A stretch of 64,000 nucleotides of DNA from an uncultured Alistipes sp. (GCF_963931675.1 NZ_OZ007039.1:1521657-1585656), one strand, 5' to 3'; numbered from the stretch's first letter, positions 8,579-19,031 are shown. A program made the numbers and translations. Notes: a model not told the origin generated them from the sequence alone.

Positions 8579-10876
8579 TTATTTTACGGTTATCGTCTCT
8601 CGAAGACGGATATCATCCGATGCCGCGCCGACCCGCAGTTCGAAATCGCCCGGTTCGACGACCTCCTGCATGTCGATATTCCACAAGGCCAGTTCGCACA
8701 TCGGCAGTTCGAATGTCACACAACGGGATTCGCCGGCCGGGATAAACACCTTCTCGAAGCGGCGCAACTCCTGCACAGGCGTAACCACGGAACTGACCAC
8801 GTCACGCACATAGAGCTGTACGACCTCTTTGCCGTCCCGAGTCCCCGTATTGGCCACCTCGACGGTGATCTTACACGTATCGTCCGCCGAAAAACTCCTT
8901 GCCGAAACCGACATCGTTCGATACTCGAAAGTCGTGTAACTCAGGCCGTGGCCGAATGCCCATACCGGATCGGGACTCGAAAAGACGTAGTCGCGGCCCG
9001 GGGAGTCCGGAGTTCCGGGGTTCTTGTAAAAGCCTTTATCCGTAGGATAGTAGTTGTAAAAGACCGGAAGGTGTCCGACACTCTGCGGGAAGGAGACATT
9101 CAGTTTGCCGGAGGGGTTGACCTCGCCGAAGAGGATCTCGGCGATGGCCCGACCCTCCTGCTCTCCGGCATACCATTGTACCACCACCGCCTCGCAATGC
9201 TCCTTGACCCACGGCATGGCCGAAGGTTTCCCGGCCACGAGCACCACGACAGTGGGAGTCCCGGTGGCCTCGACGGCTCGAATCAGCTCCTCCTGAACAC
9301 CCGTCAGGACAATATCCGAAAGGTCGAAACTCTCACCACTGACCGAATTGGGCCACGGACGTCCCGGAGCTCCGCTCAAGGCGCCCACGAAGACCAGCGC
9401 CACATCGCTGTTGCGTGCTGCGGCAACGGCCCGGCCGAAACCGCTGCGATCCTGAGAGTGAATATCGCAGCCTTTGGCATAATGGATCTTCACACGATCG
9501 CCAACCAGCGCTTTAATTCCCTGCAGCGGAGTGATTCCGTAACGATTGTCATTGGTCCACATGTAATCCCCAAACTGGACCTGCGCAGCATTCGGTCCGA
9601 TCACGGCAACCGAACGCAGTCGGTTTTTGTCCAGCGGCAGCAGGCCGTTCTCGTTCTTGAGCAGTACGGCCGATTCACGGGCGGCCTCCAGGGCGAGTTC
9701 CACCGCCTCGGGCGTATGGACTGTCTCCGACAGGTCAGCCAAAGCCTCGTAATCCTTGTCGAACAGTCCCATGGCGAACTTTGCCGTCAAGATACGGGAG
9801 ACGCACTTGTCAATCTCTTTTTCGTCCAGGCCTCCGGCCCGCACCAGACTGTCGAGCCGGGCGTAACAGTCCCCGTCGACCTCCAGATCGACCCCTGCCA
9901 CCACGGCCTGACGCGCGGCTTCCGCCTTGTCCGCCGCCGTCCGGTGGAAGTGGCGGAGCATGTCGACCGACCCCCAGTCGGAGGTGATATAGCCCGTAAA
10001 GCCCATCTCACCGCGGAGAATATCGTCCAGCAGCCAGTGCGATGCTGCAACCGGAACCGCTTCATAGGAATTGTAGGAGTTCATCACGCTGTAAGGCATC
10101 GCCTCCCGCATGACGGCCTGGAACGGCTTCAAATAGAGCGAACGGAGCTCCCGCTCGCTACCCACGACCGACGCCAAATTGAGACCGCCGCTCGGGGAAC
10201 CGTGAGCGACGAAATGCTTCAGGGTAGCCATTACGCCCTCCTCGTTGAAGGCCGAAACATAGGCCACACCCATACGTCCGACCAGATAGGGATCTTCACC
10301 GTAGGTCTCCTCGACCCGTCCCCAACGCAACTCCCGAGCGAGATCAAGAACCGGGGCAAGCACCTGATCGACCCCCACTGCCTTCGATTCCCTGGCAATC
10401 ACCCTGGCCACACGATGTACGAGATCGGGGTTGAACGTACTGGCCAGAGCGATGGATTGCGGAAAAATCGTGGCACCATCCTGAATCAATCCGTGTAAAC
10501 CTTCGGCTTCTCCAATCACCGGAATTCCCAATCGATTTTTGGCGGCCATGTAACGGTTCAAGGTCAGAAGACTCTGTTGCAACTCTCCGACCGTAAGTTT
10601 CGCCCCGAAGACGGAGCCGTAGCTCATACCCTGAAGAACGGAATCCATCCGTGCCGAATCAACCTTCCCGTTCTCCGAAAACTGATTGAACGTGAGATCC
10701 TGCATCTGGGCAACTTTCTCTTCAAGGGTCATCCGGCCCAGCAGATCGGCAACCCGAACCTCAACCGGATTCTCCGGATTCTTATAAGCCGGAACTCTGT
10801 CTCCACATCCAACAGTCAGGGATGCAACGGCCAAAGCGGCCAAAGACACAACGTTTCTCATTGCACTCTTTCTCAT
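8579..10876 (-). CDS. GH3 family beta-glycosidase (lipoprotein)
   Basis: I chose the start at 10876 because it gives a lipoprotein signal (MRKSAMRNVVSLAALAVASL then TVGC) and an ATGA overlap with the upstream GH78 stop; the frame is open further upstream to 11005. The 765-residue product has the GH3 architecture. The N-terminal TIM barrel carries FTGYITSDWGSVDMLRHF, whose Asp is the expected nucleophile. The alpha/beta sandwich domain carries ENGLLPLDKNRLRSVAVIGP, and a C-terminal fibronectin III-like domain is present (VEVANTGTRDGKEVVQLYV). It probably trims beta-linked glucose or xylose from oligosaccharides in the periplasm; exact specificity is not visible. Confidence 0.92.
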   Translation of the reverse strand: MRKSAMRNVVSLAALAVASLTVGCGDRVPAYKNPENPVEVRVADLLGRMTLEEKVAQMQDLTFNQFSENGKVDSARMDSVLQGMSYGSVFGAKLTVGELQQSLLTLNRYMAAKNRLGIPVIGEAEGLHGLIQDGATIFPQSIALASTFNPDLVHRVARVIARESKAVGVDQVLAPVLDLARELRWGRVEETYGEDPYLVGRMGVAYVSAFNEEGVMATLKHFVAHGSPSGGLNLASVVGSERELRSLYLKPFQAVMREAMPYSVMNSYNSYEAVPVAASHWLLDDILRGEMGFTGYITSDWGSVDMLRHFHRTAADKAEAARQAVVAGVDLEVDGDCYARLDSLVRAGGLDEKEIDKCVSRILTAKFAMGLFDKDYEALADLSETVHTPEAVELALEAARESAVLLKNENGLLPLDKNRLRSVAVIGPNAAQVQFGDYMWTNDNRYGITPLQGIKALVGDRVKIHYAKGCDIHSQDRSGFGRAVAAARNSDVALVFVGALSGAPGRPWPNSVSGESFDLSDIVLTGVQEELIRAVEATGTPTVVVLVAGKPSAMPWVKEHCEAVVVQWYAGEQEGRAIAEILFGEVNPSGKLNVSFPQSVGHLPVFYNYYPTDKGFYKNPGTPDSPGRDYVFSSPDPVWAFGHGLSYTTFEYRTMSVSARSFSADDTCKITVEVANTGTRDGKEVVQLYVRDVVSSVVTPVQELRRFEKVFIPAGESRCVTFELPMCELALWNIDMQEVVEPGDFELRVGAASDDIRLRETITVK

Positions 10877-13524
10877 AACGCATCTACGGTAATTTGGTTT
10901 ACACCCGTTTTCAGGGCAACGGATTTTTCGCCCAGCCGAAGTGTCGCTTCCGTATTGGCCGGAACGGTCACTGTCAAGTCGATCTTGTTGCCGGAACGCT
11001 TCCACTCACTGCGGATCCATCCCCGCACGGAACGGTATTCCCCCCGGGCCCAGTCAAGTCCTTCGATAAAGCGGGGTTGAATCAGGATCGAGTCGAACCC
11101 GGGATTCCTCCGGTCGAGATTGATTCCCGCAATGGTATTGATCATCCAAGCCGAGACATCCCCGAGGAATGCGTGGTTGAGTGAAGCATCCTTGAAATGC
11201 TCGTCCAGCACCCAGGTTTCGGGCAAAGTTGTCAGCCCGCGATGGATCCAATTGGCCCACGAAGGCGCTTCGGGACGGGTGATCATCCAATAGGCATCGT
11301 CGGCATAACCGTAGGCCGAAAGCATCGCAGGCACGAACTTGCTGCCCAACATGCCAAAATCGAGCTGATGGCCATTCTCACGGATCATCCGCACAAGGTT
11401 GTCAGCAACCGCCTGTTCATGTCCCTCCGGGACCAGTCCGAGCGCCAGCGCCACGGCCTGTGCAGCCTGCGTCCCATTGGCATACAGTTCCTTTTCGGCG
11501 TCGAACCAACGGTCGACGATCGTTTGCTTGAGTACAGCGGCCTTGTCCCGATATTTCGCAGCATCCCGTCCGGTGAGTTCGGCAAACCGAGCCATCAATG
11601 CATGGTCCAGCCAGTAGAAGGCCGTCGAGGTAAAGTGCGTATCGGTCCGCGCCTTGTAAAAGACCCAGTCGCCAATACCGTAAGTCAGGATTCCATTCTT
11701 CTCGCGCGTAGCCAAGTAGTCGAGGTAGCGTTCACAGGTGTTCCAGACCCGCTCAATGGAACCCGTCTCCCCGTAATAAAGATAGAGGTTGTGCGGGATG
11801 ATGAACAGCGCTGCATCCCACACGGGCCCGATCCAATCGGCATAGCCCCAGCCCGAACTGGGAATGATTCCCGACAGATCGCCTCGCTCCCGCTGGTTGT
11901 CGACAAAATCCTTCATCCATTTCTCATATACCGTAATGCCGTCGAAGAACAACAGTCCGTAATCCATCGCCACATATCCGTCGGCTGTCCAGCCGTTCTT
12001 CTCTCGCTGCGGGCAGTCGGTCGGAATTCCGAACAAGTTCCCCAAATAGGAATTACGACTGGCGGCGACCAGTTTGTTGAGCACTTCGTCCGAACAGGCA
12101 AAACTCCCCACCGGCTCCACATCGGTATGCATACAGAGACCCGTCAGGCTCTCTGTCGTCAACTCCAGCGGCCGCGAAGCCGAAACCTCCACATAGCGGA
12201 ATCCGTGATAGGTAAAACTGGGCTGGAAAACCTCCAGGCCTCCGCCGTCGAGAAAATAGGTATCGGTCTGAAGACGTTCGAAGGGATCGCGATGCTGGGG
12301 CATTCCATTTTTCTCACGCTGGAAATAGACATCGATATTGCCCTGATTCAAACGTCCGTCGGGATGCACCAGTTCCCCATGGGCCATTGTCACGCAGGTT
12401 CCGGCCTCGCCCTGCACCTGCAAACGGCAGACTCCCGTAATGTTTTCACCCAGATCGTAGACACAGGTATAAGCATCGATCCGGCGCATCGCAATGGGTT
12501 TCACCTCACGGACAATCCGGATCGGCGGCATCTGCTGGGCATCGATCTGCGATGCCGGAGCCTCGACCAACTGAGCCGGACGCCAATTGGAATCATCGTA
12601 ACCGGGTTCGGTCCAGCCCTTGCGTTCGGCTCGGGCATCATAGACCTCGCCACTGTAAAGGTTGTTATAGGCGCTGCCACCGCTGTTCGTCCGCCAAGAG
12701 CCATCGGTCGGGACCGTCTGTACCGTTCCGTCGGCATAGGTCACGCGCAACTCGGCAATCATCCGCGGCCGCATCCGCCAGCGGGCCCGTTCGAATTCCC
12801 AGACTGCCAGCGACTGAATATTGAGCCATCCGTTCCCCAACTCCGCGGCGAGCACATTTGCACCCGGTCGGAGCAATTCTGTTACGTCGTAGGTCGAATA
12901 GAGCACCCGTTTGTCGAAATGCGTATAACCGGGATCGAGTTCATGGTCACCAATCCGCACTCCGTTTATGAAACATTCGTAATACCCCACACCACAGACA
13001 TAGAGCCGAGCCGCACGAATCGGTTTCGTCTCCAGTTCGAAGCTCTTGCGAAGCAACGGCGCCTTCCGAAACTCCTTGTCGAAAGTGTCGCTGATCCATC
13101 GGCCCGTCCACTCCTCGGGAGCGAGTTTCGCCGTTTCGAAGGAGGCCGTCGGCGAGGTCAGTTTCCGACCCTCGGCACTCCACGCCTCGACCTGCCAATA
13201 ATAACGGGTATGCGCGCTCAGAGGTTTTCCAGCATAGACGACACGCGGCATCGCTCCGGAAATGCGGGAAGAAAGCCACATGTCAGCCTTTCCTTTCCGC
13301 AACAGGTCCGGCGACGTAGCTACACTGATTCGGCAAAACGCCTGTCGAAATTCCCGATCGGAGTCGATCTCCCAAGTCAAACGCGGCGCCCGGGCATCAA
13401 TTCCGAGCGGTTCCCTAAGATATTCGCAACGCAGGTGCCCGACGGCAGGCCTCCGATCCGCACCCGGACTCGGAAGCACTGCCAGCAGGCAAAAGCAGCA
13501 TGCAAGAATCACCCTTTTCATCAC
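10873..13524 (-). CDS. GH78 alpha-L-rhamnosidase
   Basis: 883 residues with a signal peptide (RVILACCFCLLAVLPSPGA). The family layout is complete. The N-terminal Fn3-like domain has LREPLGIDARAPRLTWEI and YYWQVEAWSAEG. The beta domains follow with RAARLYVCGVGYYECFINGV. The (alpha/alpha)6 catalytic barrel has FGIPTDCPQREKNGWTADGY, where the Asp/Glu residues of the DCPQR..GWT.D signature form the active site. A C-terminal beta domain ends the protein. It inverts terminal alpha-L-rhamnose linkages. Stop and start overlap with GH3 (ATGA) and the gene lies 7 bp after GH10, so it is co-translated in the operon. Confidence 0.93.
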   Translation of the reverse strand: MMKRVILACCFCLLAVLPSPGADRRPAVGHLRCEYLREPLGIDARAPRLTWEIDSDREFRQAFCRISVATSPDLLRKGKADMWLSSRISGAMPRVVYAGKPLSAHTRYYWQVEAWSAEGRKLTSPTASFETAKLAPEEWTGRWISDTFDKEFRKAPLLRKSFELETKPIRAARLYVCGVGYYECFINGVRIGDHELDPGYTHFDKRVLYSTYDVTELLRPGANVLAAELGNGWLNIQSLAVWEFERARWRMRPRMIAELRVTYADGTVQTVPTDGSWRTNSGGSAYNNLYSGEVYDARAERKGWTEPGYDDSNWRPAQLVEAPASQIDAQQMPPIRIVREVKPIAMRRIDAYTCVYDLGENITGVCRLQVQGEAGTCVTMAHGELVHPDGRLNQGNIDVYFQREKNGMPQHRDPFERLQTDTYFLDGGGLEVFQPSFTYHGFRYVEVSASRPLELTTESLTGLCMHTDVEPVGSFACSDEVLNKLVAASRNSYLGNLFGIPTDCPQREKNGWTADGYVAMDYGLLFFDGITVYEKWMKDFVDNQRERGDLSGIIPSSGWGYADWIGPVWDAALFIIPHNLYLYYGETGSIERVWNTCERYLDYLATREKNGILTYGIGDWVFYKARTDTHFTSTAFYWLDHALMARFAELTGRDAAKYRDKAAVLKQTIVDRWFDAEKELYANGTQAAQAVALALGLVPEGHEQAVADNLVRMIRENGHQLDFGMLGSKFVPAMLSAYGYADDAYWMITRPEAPSWANWIHRGLTTLPETWVLDEHFKDASLNHAFLGDVSAWMINTIAGINLDRRNPGFDSILIQPRFIEGLDWARGEYRSVRGWIRSEWKRSGNKIDLTVTVPANTEATLRLGEKSVALKTGVNQITVDAL

Positions 13525-13531
13525 AACGGAT

Positions 13532-15352
13532 TTACTCTGCAGAAGGATAGTTTGCCATCAACGCCTCAAGGACACCGTAAAAGGCCGGTTTCCGATTGTG
13601 ATCGTAATCGTACATCTGAGCCGAATCGTAGGGCCGAAACGAAGGATCGTGACCATCGCCCAGCCCCCAGAAGAAGATTCCGTCGATTCCTGCCCCAATT
13701 GCCGTGTTGACGCACTTCTTGTAGGCCTTCTTCTGATTTTCCAACTGCGTTTCGGTCAGAGTGGTCGGGACCGTAAAGGTCTGCGACATGTCCACCTCAT
13801 TGAGATAGACCTTCAGGCCCGTATTCTTGAGCCACTTGATATGCTTTTCGAGCAGGTCCCAACGCGGCGTATTCTCCGGATCATCGAAACCGGCCTTCCC
13901 GAACTTGATGTGTGTCTGCAGCGCCACGGCGTCAATCGGCGTACCCTTGGCCAGAAGGTGCTTGACCAACTGTCGGAAGGCACAGCACCGCTTGTCCGTT
14001 TCCAGACTGAGTTCGAAGCCCGCATCGCTCAGAATCAACTCCGCCTCAGGAGCGTATTTACGGGCAAATTCGAAGGACAACCGGATATAGACCGGAATCT
14101 CCTTTTCAACATTGGCCTCGTTGTATCCCAAACCAGACTCTTCAGGTTCGGTTCCGAGCGGCGTCCAGACACACGATCGATAGGATCCCTTCTTGTTGGC
14201 CAGGATTGTCGCTTCGTTCACTACGGTCCACATATCCACCCGATCGCCGCCCATCGACTCGAGAACATTCTTGATCCGGTTTTCGAGCATCTCGGAGAGT
14301 TGCTCGACCGTCCACGGTGTCGAAGGCGACGTAAGCCAGCTCGGATAATAGGTATTGTGCGACATCAGGAAGTGCCCGATACTCTTCTTGCCCCGCTCTA
14401 CGCACCAGTCCACCCAGGCTTTCTGGGCCGAAAGGTCGAACACCTCCAGCGAAGACCAGTTGTTCCACGCCGTCGGATAGCACGGGATCTGTAAAACGTT
14501 GTACTCGGTATCGATGATATCCTCGGTCGTCGGATTCGTATTCAGCGGTACTTCAGCCGTCCCTCCGATCAGCAGTGGTCCGGCATTGCCCTTGAGTGTC
14601 ATGTCAGCCTCCTCGGTCTTGAATTCCAACTCCTCGTCCCCATACACGACTCCCTTGGCATTCTCGGCAAAAGCCCGCACGTAGTAGGTCGTTCCGGGAG
14701 TCAGACTCCCCACATCAAGAACGAAAGCCCCGACCTTCGGAGACGACATCCCGACCAGCGTTCCGGTCTCGGCCGTCGGCATGTGATCCTCCCCGACACA
14801 CAATCCGGCACTGCGCAATGTTCCGCCGCCGTCGCTAACGATTTCGGAACTGAACGTTGCACTCACCCGCTCGGGCTCTCCCACCAGTTCGACCGAACCG
14901 ACCTCGGCATAGTCCATCAACTCAGGCGATTCGGCCAACGTCGTAAACTGCACCTGAGCACTATAGACCAACCCTCTCCGATTCCGAGCATAAGCACGCG
15001 CATAATAGGAAGTTTCGGGAAGTAGATCGGTAAGCTGAATATCGAAACTGCCCGGCTCCGACACCGAAACATTCATTTTGGTGAGCACATCCACCGTGGG
15101 GTTCTGCACCGTTCCCCAGCAGAGTCCGCATACATCGGGATCCCCACCCCAATCCACGAGGCTGCCTCGCAGAGTGACGGCATTGTGCGTCAAAGAGGAT
15201 TCGACGACCACAACATCCCCCAAAGTAGGCGTAGTCATACCTTGCGTCGAAGCGGATTCCGTGTCATCGTCTCCGCAACCGGCCAACCAGGCAGTGCAGG
15301 CCAAAGGCACGATCAATACGTGCCGGAACATCGTTGATTTCATAAGGGTCAT
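13532..15352 (-). CDS. GH10 endo-beta-1,4-xylanase with two N-terminal Fn3-like repeats (lipoprotein)
   Basis: 606 residues; an internal Met at 15343 is an alternative start. Lipobox CTAWLAGC puts the acylated Cys at about 26, followed by GDDD, consistent with export to the surface. Residues about 45-250 hold two Fn3-like repeats, each with a TxYYxRAxAxNxxGxxY pattern. The GH10 barrel follows. Acid/base is Glu380 in MWTVVNEA and the nucleophile is Glu519 in VYLNEVDM, with ALQTHIKFG and GIFFWGLGDG as family landmarks. The family cleaves xylan backbones internally. It sits in the middle of the operon and is the best clue that the glycan contains a xylan or xylan-like backbone. Confidence 0.9.
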   Translation of the reverse strand: MTLMKSTMFRHVLIVPLACTAWLAGCGDDDTESASTQGMTTPTLGDVVVVESSLTHNAVTLRGSLVDWGGDPDVCGLCWGTVQNPTVDVLTKMNVSVSEPGSFDIQLTDLLPETSYYARAYARNRRGLVYSAQVQFTTLAESPELMDYAEVGSVELVGEPERVSATFSSEIVSDGGGTLRSAGLCVGEDHMPTAETGTLVGMSSPKVGAFVLDVGSLTPGTTYYVRAFAENAKGVVYGDEELEFKTEEADMTLKGNAGPLLIGGTAEVPLNTNPTTEDIIDTEYNVLQIPCYPTAWNNWSSLEVFDLSAQKAWVDWCVERGKKSIGHFLMSHNTYYPSWLTSPSTPWTVEQLSEMLENRIKNVLESMGGDRVDMWTVVNEATILANKKGSYRSCVWTPLGTEPEESGLGYNEANVEKEIPVYIRLSFEFARKYAPEAELILSDAGFELSLETDKRCCAFRQLVKHLLAKGTPIDAVALQTHIKFGKAGFDDPENTPRWDLLEKHIKWLKNTGLKVYLNEVDMSQTFTVPTTLTETQLENQKKAYKKCVNTAIGAGIDGIFFWGLGDGHDPSFRPYDSAQMYDYDHNRKPAFYGVLEALMANYPSAE

Positions 15353-15367
15353 TTTATTGGTTTCAGG

Positions 15368-17458
15368 TTATTCATAGTCGATTCTGATCAGTTTTGTCTT
15401 CCCGAAAGGGACTTTGATCTCTATTCGGATCGTATCGGAGCCATTGTTCCGCGCTATAGCCTCGCCACGTTCGACGTCGGTCAAAGCCGCAATCCGTCCC
15501 GGCAACTGCCGCAATGTCACTTCACAATGCGGATCGTCCGATTCGTGGTTGATGAGGAACAAATAACCCCGTTTATCCGAGGAGCGCAGGGCAGCCTCGA
15601 TGTCGGGATTCGAAGAGTATACGTGCGACTGTACCCCAGCCTCTTCGAAGGCAGTTCGAACCCAAGCGTAAAGCGCATTGAGCGTCGCATCGTCCTCCGT
15701 CTTGCAAGCGTGAAAGTAGGTATCCTGCAGACAGAATCCGAAAAGTGTCGTGCGTCCTCGCCCCACCGAGCGGTCGATCTTCCAGGGAATTCCGCTGTCG
15801 GCACAGGCAACCTGCACGCCTTCGACGGGCTTGCATGGTCGGGGTGAGACGATTTTCGAGATGACTGTTCCCTCCGTCACAGCATCGAACACCGACGGTG
15901 AATCGGTTTCGCCCGATGTCGGCGGGAAAGAGAATTTCGAAGCCAGATTCACGAAGGGAACCCATTGCCCGGCCCGACGGATCCGGTCGGTGGAAGCCTC
16001 CGTCACACCGAACAGTTCACGCATCGTGGCACTCGGTTGGCGGTTCTCGTCGAGTTGCGGCACACAGTCGGCAATCACCACGCCTCCGTGCTCGACAAAA
16101 CGGGTAATCCGCTGCGCCACCCGCTCCGGCAGCAGTTTCACGTCACACAGGACCAGCACCCGATACCCTTTGAGCGTATCGTCGGTAATCTGCTCTTCAT
16201 GCAGGATATCCAGTTCGCCGAACGCCCGCAGGAAGAGTTCGTATGACAGTCCCACGTTGTAATACTCCTCCTGCAACAACAGGTATTGGGTTCGCGGAAA
16301 GAGAAAACAGGCATTCGCCTTTACTTTCGGCGCCTCGGTAATCCAAGCGCCCTCCTTCTGAAGAATCCGCATACCTTCACCATACTCGTCCCAGTGATTC
16401 CGGTCAACCGGAAGGTTGTGGCCCATATAGTCCGACGGTGAAATGATGTAATCGGCGCCTCCTCCTACAGCCGTGTAAAGCACCTCCCGTTCCGACCAAT
16501 ATTGTGCGGCCCGCTCCTTGCCCCGGAAACGGACAAACCACGCCTTGTTATAGGTCCCGACCCAGAAACCCATCTTTTTACCGTACTCCGTGGTCATGTT
16601 GCGCAACTGCGCCATCGTATAGTGCAACTGACTCATTCGCGGCTTCCGGTAGACGCCGGTCTCCCCGTAGCGGTAATCGAAGGTCAGGTAGGGATAGATG
16701 TCATAAACGAACAGATCGGCATAATCCCCGCCCCAATAGAAGACGTCGTCGATGGCCATCTGGCTGTTCGACCCCACACCACCGCCATAGACATTGTGGC
16801 TGTCGTGCGTCATGGCGATCCGGACCCGCGGATCGAACTCCCGCACTATCCGCTCGGTCTTGAGCCATCCGTCACGGAAAATCAGCGACTGGAAATTCAG
16901 AAAATCGAGCTGTTTGCGGGCATCGGCGGCAGCTTCTTCGAAGCTCGACGGCATCGGATAACCGTAACGGCGCTGAAACTCCGCCCGGGTTGCCGTGGAG
17001 TAATCCAAGTAGGGTTTGCGGTGGAACGGCTCGTCGATATATGGGAACACGTAGTCCGGAGTCTCGATCTCGCGCAACGAGGCCAGGCCGCGGCGGACAT
17101 TCTCCCGGACGGTCGACTCATAGGTAGGATCGTAGACACTCACCCGAGGCGCCTCGTCCCGAATGAAGGCCTCGTGCCCGTGGGTCATGAAGTCAATCCG
17201 AAACCCCTCCTGCTGAAACCGCCGCACAATGGCCCGGCTCTTGTCACTGCGACAATCCCGGATCCAGATATTCGTCACGCCATGCGCCCGCAGGTCGTCG
17301 AGCGTAGCGGGATCGAATTCCCGGTCTTCGGCAATTTCGTAATATTGCAGGCTGAAGGGAAAGGGCTGCACCTCCGTCGTCTCCTGCCCTCGGGACCGCA
17401 CCGTCAGAGTCAGCAAGCAGAGCGTCCAAATCAAATATTTTGGATAATAAGCATTCAT
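15368..17458 (-). CDS. GH42-like secreted hydrolase (paralogue 2 of the operon)
   Basis: I set the start at the Met at 17458 because it gives a clean signal peptide (MNAYYPKYLIWTLCLLTLTV); the frame extends to 17488. The 696-residue protein has a TIM barrel with YVFPYIDEPFHRKPYLDYST (candidate acid/base Glu in IDEP), IAMTHDSHNVYGGGVG, and LFVYDIYPYLTFDYRYGE. A Rossmann-like domain resembling the GH42 trimerisation domain follows (YRVLVLCDVKLLPERV, then GGVVIADCVPQ), and then a small beta domain. It is clearly homologous along its whole length to the protein at 21609-23783. I cannot place it in a characterised CAZy family. Likely role: exo- or oligosaccharide cleavage in the periplasm. Confidence 0.65.
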   Translation of the reverse strand: MNAYYPKYLIWTLCLLTLTVRSRGQETTEVQPFPFSLQYYEIAEDREFDPATLDDLRAHGVTNIWIRDCRSDKSRAIVRRFQQEGFRIDFMTHGHEAFIRDEAPRVSVYDPTYESTVRENVRRGLASLREIETPDYVFPYIDEPFHRKPYLDYSTATRAEFQRRYGYPMPSSFEEAAADARKQLDFLNFQSLIFRDGWLKTERIVREFDPRVRIAMTHDSHNVYGGGVGSNSQMAIDDVFYWGGDYADLFVYDIYPYLTFDYRYGETGVYRKPRMSQLHYTMAQLRNMTTEYGKKMGFWVGTYNKAWFVRFRGKERAAQYWSEREVLYTAVGGGADYIISPSDYMGHNLPVDRNHWDEYGEGMRILQKEGAWITEAPKVKANACFLFPRTQYLLLQEEYYNVGLSYELFLRAFGELDILHEEQITDDTLKGYRVLVLCDVKLLPERVAQRITRFVEHGGVVIADCVPQLDENRQPSATMRELFGVTEASTDRIRRAGQWVPFVNLASKFSFPPTSGETDSPSVFDAVTEGTVISKIVSPRPCKPVEGVQVACADSGIPWKIDRSVGRGRTTLFGFCLQDTYFHACKTEDDATLNALYAWVRTAFEEAGVQSHVYSSNPDIEAALRSSDKRGYLFLINHESDDPHCEVTLRQLPGRIAALTDVERGEAIARNNGSDTIRIEIKVPFGKTKLIRIDYE

Positions 17459-17471
17459 GTTCCGGTTCCGG

Positions 17472-19031
17472 TTAATAGTTACCCTCATTGCGGTGGTCTC
17501 CGTGAGGCCGCACCGTCCGCTTCAACGGAATCGACATGCCGTCGGTCTGCTCCAGCCAGTCGTAAAGATCGGCATCGAGTTGCCGGATAATCTCCTGATA
17601 AGCGGGATCGGCGATCCGGTTCTGCAGTTCGTGCGGATCCTTGCGCAAGTCATAGAATTCGTTGGTATCCCAAATGCCATGATAACGGATGTACTTGTAA
17701 TCGTCGGTCCGTACACCGTGCATGGTCGGAGTTTGCGGATATTCGTGCTCCCAGTAGTATTCGTAGAAGATCCTGTTTCGCCACGGAACCTCCTTCCCCT
17801 GCAGAAGCGGGATAAAAGATTCTCCGACCATTTGTTCCGGTTTGGCCAGCCCGGCGCATGCCAGGATCGTAGGTGCTATGTCGACATTCTGGACCATCGG
17901 TTCGAGCACCTGCCCCGCCGGGAAGAGCCCCGGAGCACGGATCAACATCGGCACCCGGACCGATTCCTCGTAAAAATGACGTTTGTCGATCAATCCATGC
18001 TCACCCCAGCAGAAGCCGTTGTCGCCCATGTAGATCACCACGGTATTCTCATCGAGCCCCATTTCACGGAGGCTGTCCAGTACCCGGGTGATACTCTCAT
18101 CAACGGCCCGCAACGTCTCACAATACTTCCGCACCTCATCCTGCCAGTCCCGGCGTCCGTTGTAGGCGTAATCCACACCGTGCCAACTCTCCCGCTGGCG
18201 TTTCACCCAATCGGGCTTCATCTCCTCGCCGTAGTAGTCGCTGCCCGAAAGGGGCTTTCCGGTCCGGGAATCCTTGTTGGGCGTAGGCGTAATATCGTAG
18301 AAGGGGTTCCGGAAGGAGACGGGAAGCGGGACCTCCTTGTCCGCATAACACCCCTCGTAACGCTTCGGAGCTTGAAACGGATCATGTACGCCCTTGTGCG
18401 AAAGGTAGACGAAGAACGGCTTGCCCGCATCCTTTTGTTCGCGAATAAAGTCAATGGCATGGTCAGTGAGCAGATCCCCCAGATAGGTGCTGTCGCGGAA
18501 CTCCTGCCACTGTCCGTCGATGTTGATACGAGGATTCCAGTATTCACCCTGTCCGCGGATTCCCTCCCAATGGTCAAATCCCGGCTGGGGGTCCCCCGTA
18601 TCGTTTCCCATGTGCCATTTTCCGAAGAAGGCGGTCGTATAACCCGCTTGCTGGAGATATTCCGGGAAGAAGGTCAGACCTTCGGGCAGCGGTGCGGCAT
18701 TGTCCACGACGTGATGGGTGTGGGAATAGAGTCCCGTAAGGATCGAGGCCCGGCTCGGTGAGGAGAGCGACGTGGTCACGAAAGCGTTCCGGACATAGGC
18801 TCCTTCCCTGGCCATCCGGTCCATGGCCGGAGTTTCGAGCCAGGGGATCGTTCCCAGAAAACCCATATAATCGAAGCGATGGTCGTCCGAAAGGATAAAA
18901 ACCACGTTGCGCGGCTGTGCTCCTTCCAGGCGGTCGAGTTTCAACGTCTGGCGATCGCAACCCGCCACGACGGAACACCCTCCAGCCACCAGTATCGCGG
19001 TTCCCCGTATGATATTCAGATCAGTAGGCAT
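17472..19031 (-). CDS. Sulfatase (S1 family, Ser-type maturation motif), lipoprotein
   Basis: 519 residues. The signal region has a lipobox (SVVAGC, Cys25; Cys19 is an alternative). VVFILSDDHRFDY supplies the metal-binding Asp49-Asp50. The maturation motif is S90-S-P-S-R followed by ASILTG, so the formylglycine would derive from serine and need an anaerobic sulfatase-maturating enzyme, for which no gene is present in this window. GKWHMGND and YMGDNGFCWGEHGLIDKRHFY (split by family as the second metal site) are present. It removes sulfate esters from sugars or other substrates. It overlaps the upstream GH2 gene by 11 bp. Confidence 0.9.
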   Translation of the reverse strand: MPTDLNIIRGTAILVAGGCSVVAGCDRQTLKLDRLEGAQPRNVVFILSDDHRFDYMGFLGTIPWLETPAMDRMAREGAYVRNAFVTTSLSSPSRASILTGLYSHTHHVVDNAAPLPEGLTFFPEYLQQAGYTTAFFGKWHMGNDTGDPQPGFDHWEGIRGQGEYWNPRINIDGQWQEFRDSTYLGDLLTDHAIDFIREQKDAGKPFFVYLSHKGVHDPFQAPKRYEGCYADKEVPLPVSFRNPFYDITPTPNKDSRTGKPLSGSDYYGEEMKPDWVKRQRESWHGVDYAYNGRRDWQDEVRKYCETLRAVDESITRVLDSLREMGLDENTVVIYMGDNGFCWGEHGLIDKRHFYEESVRVPMLIRAPGLFPAGQVLEPMVQNVDIAPTILACAGLAKPEQMVGESFIPLLQGKEVPWRNRIFYEYYWEHEYPQTPTMHGVRTDDYKYIRYHGIWDTNEFYDLRKDPHELQNRIADPAYQEIIRQLDADLYDWLEQTDGMSIPLKRTVRPHGDHRNEGNY

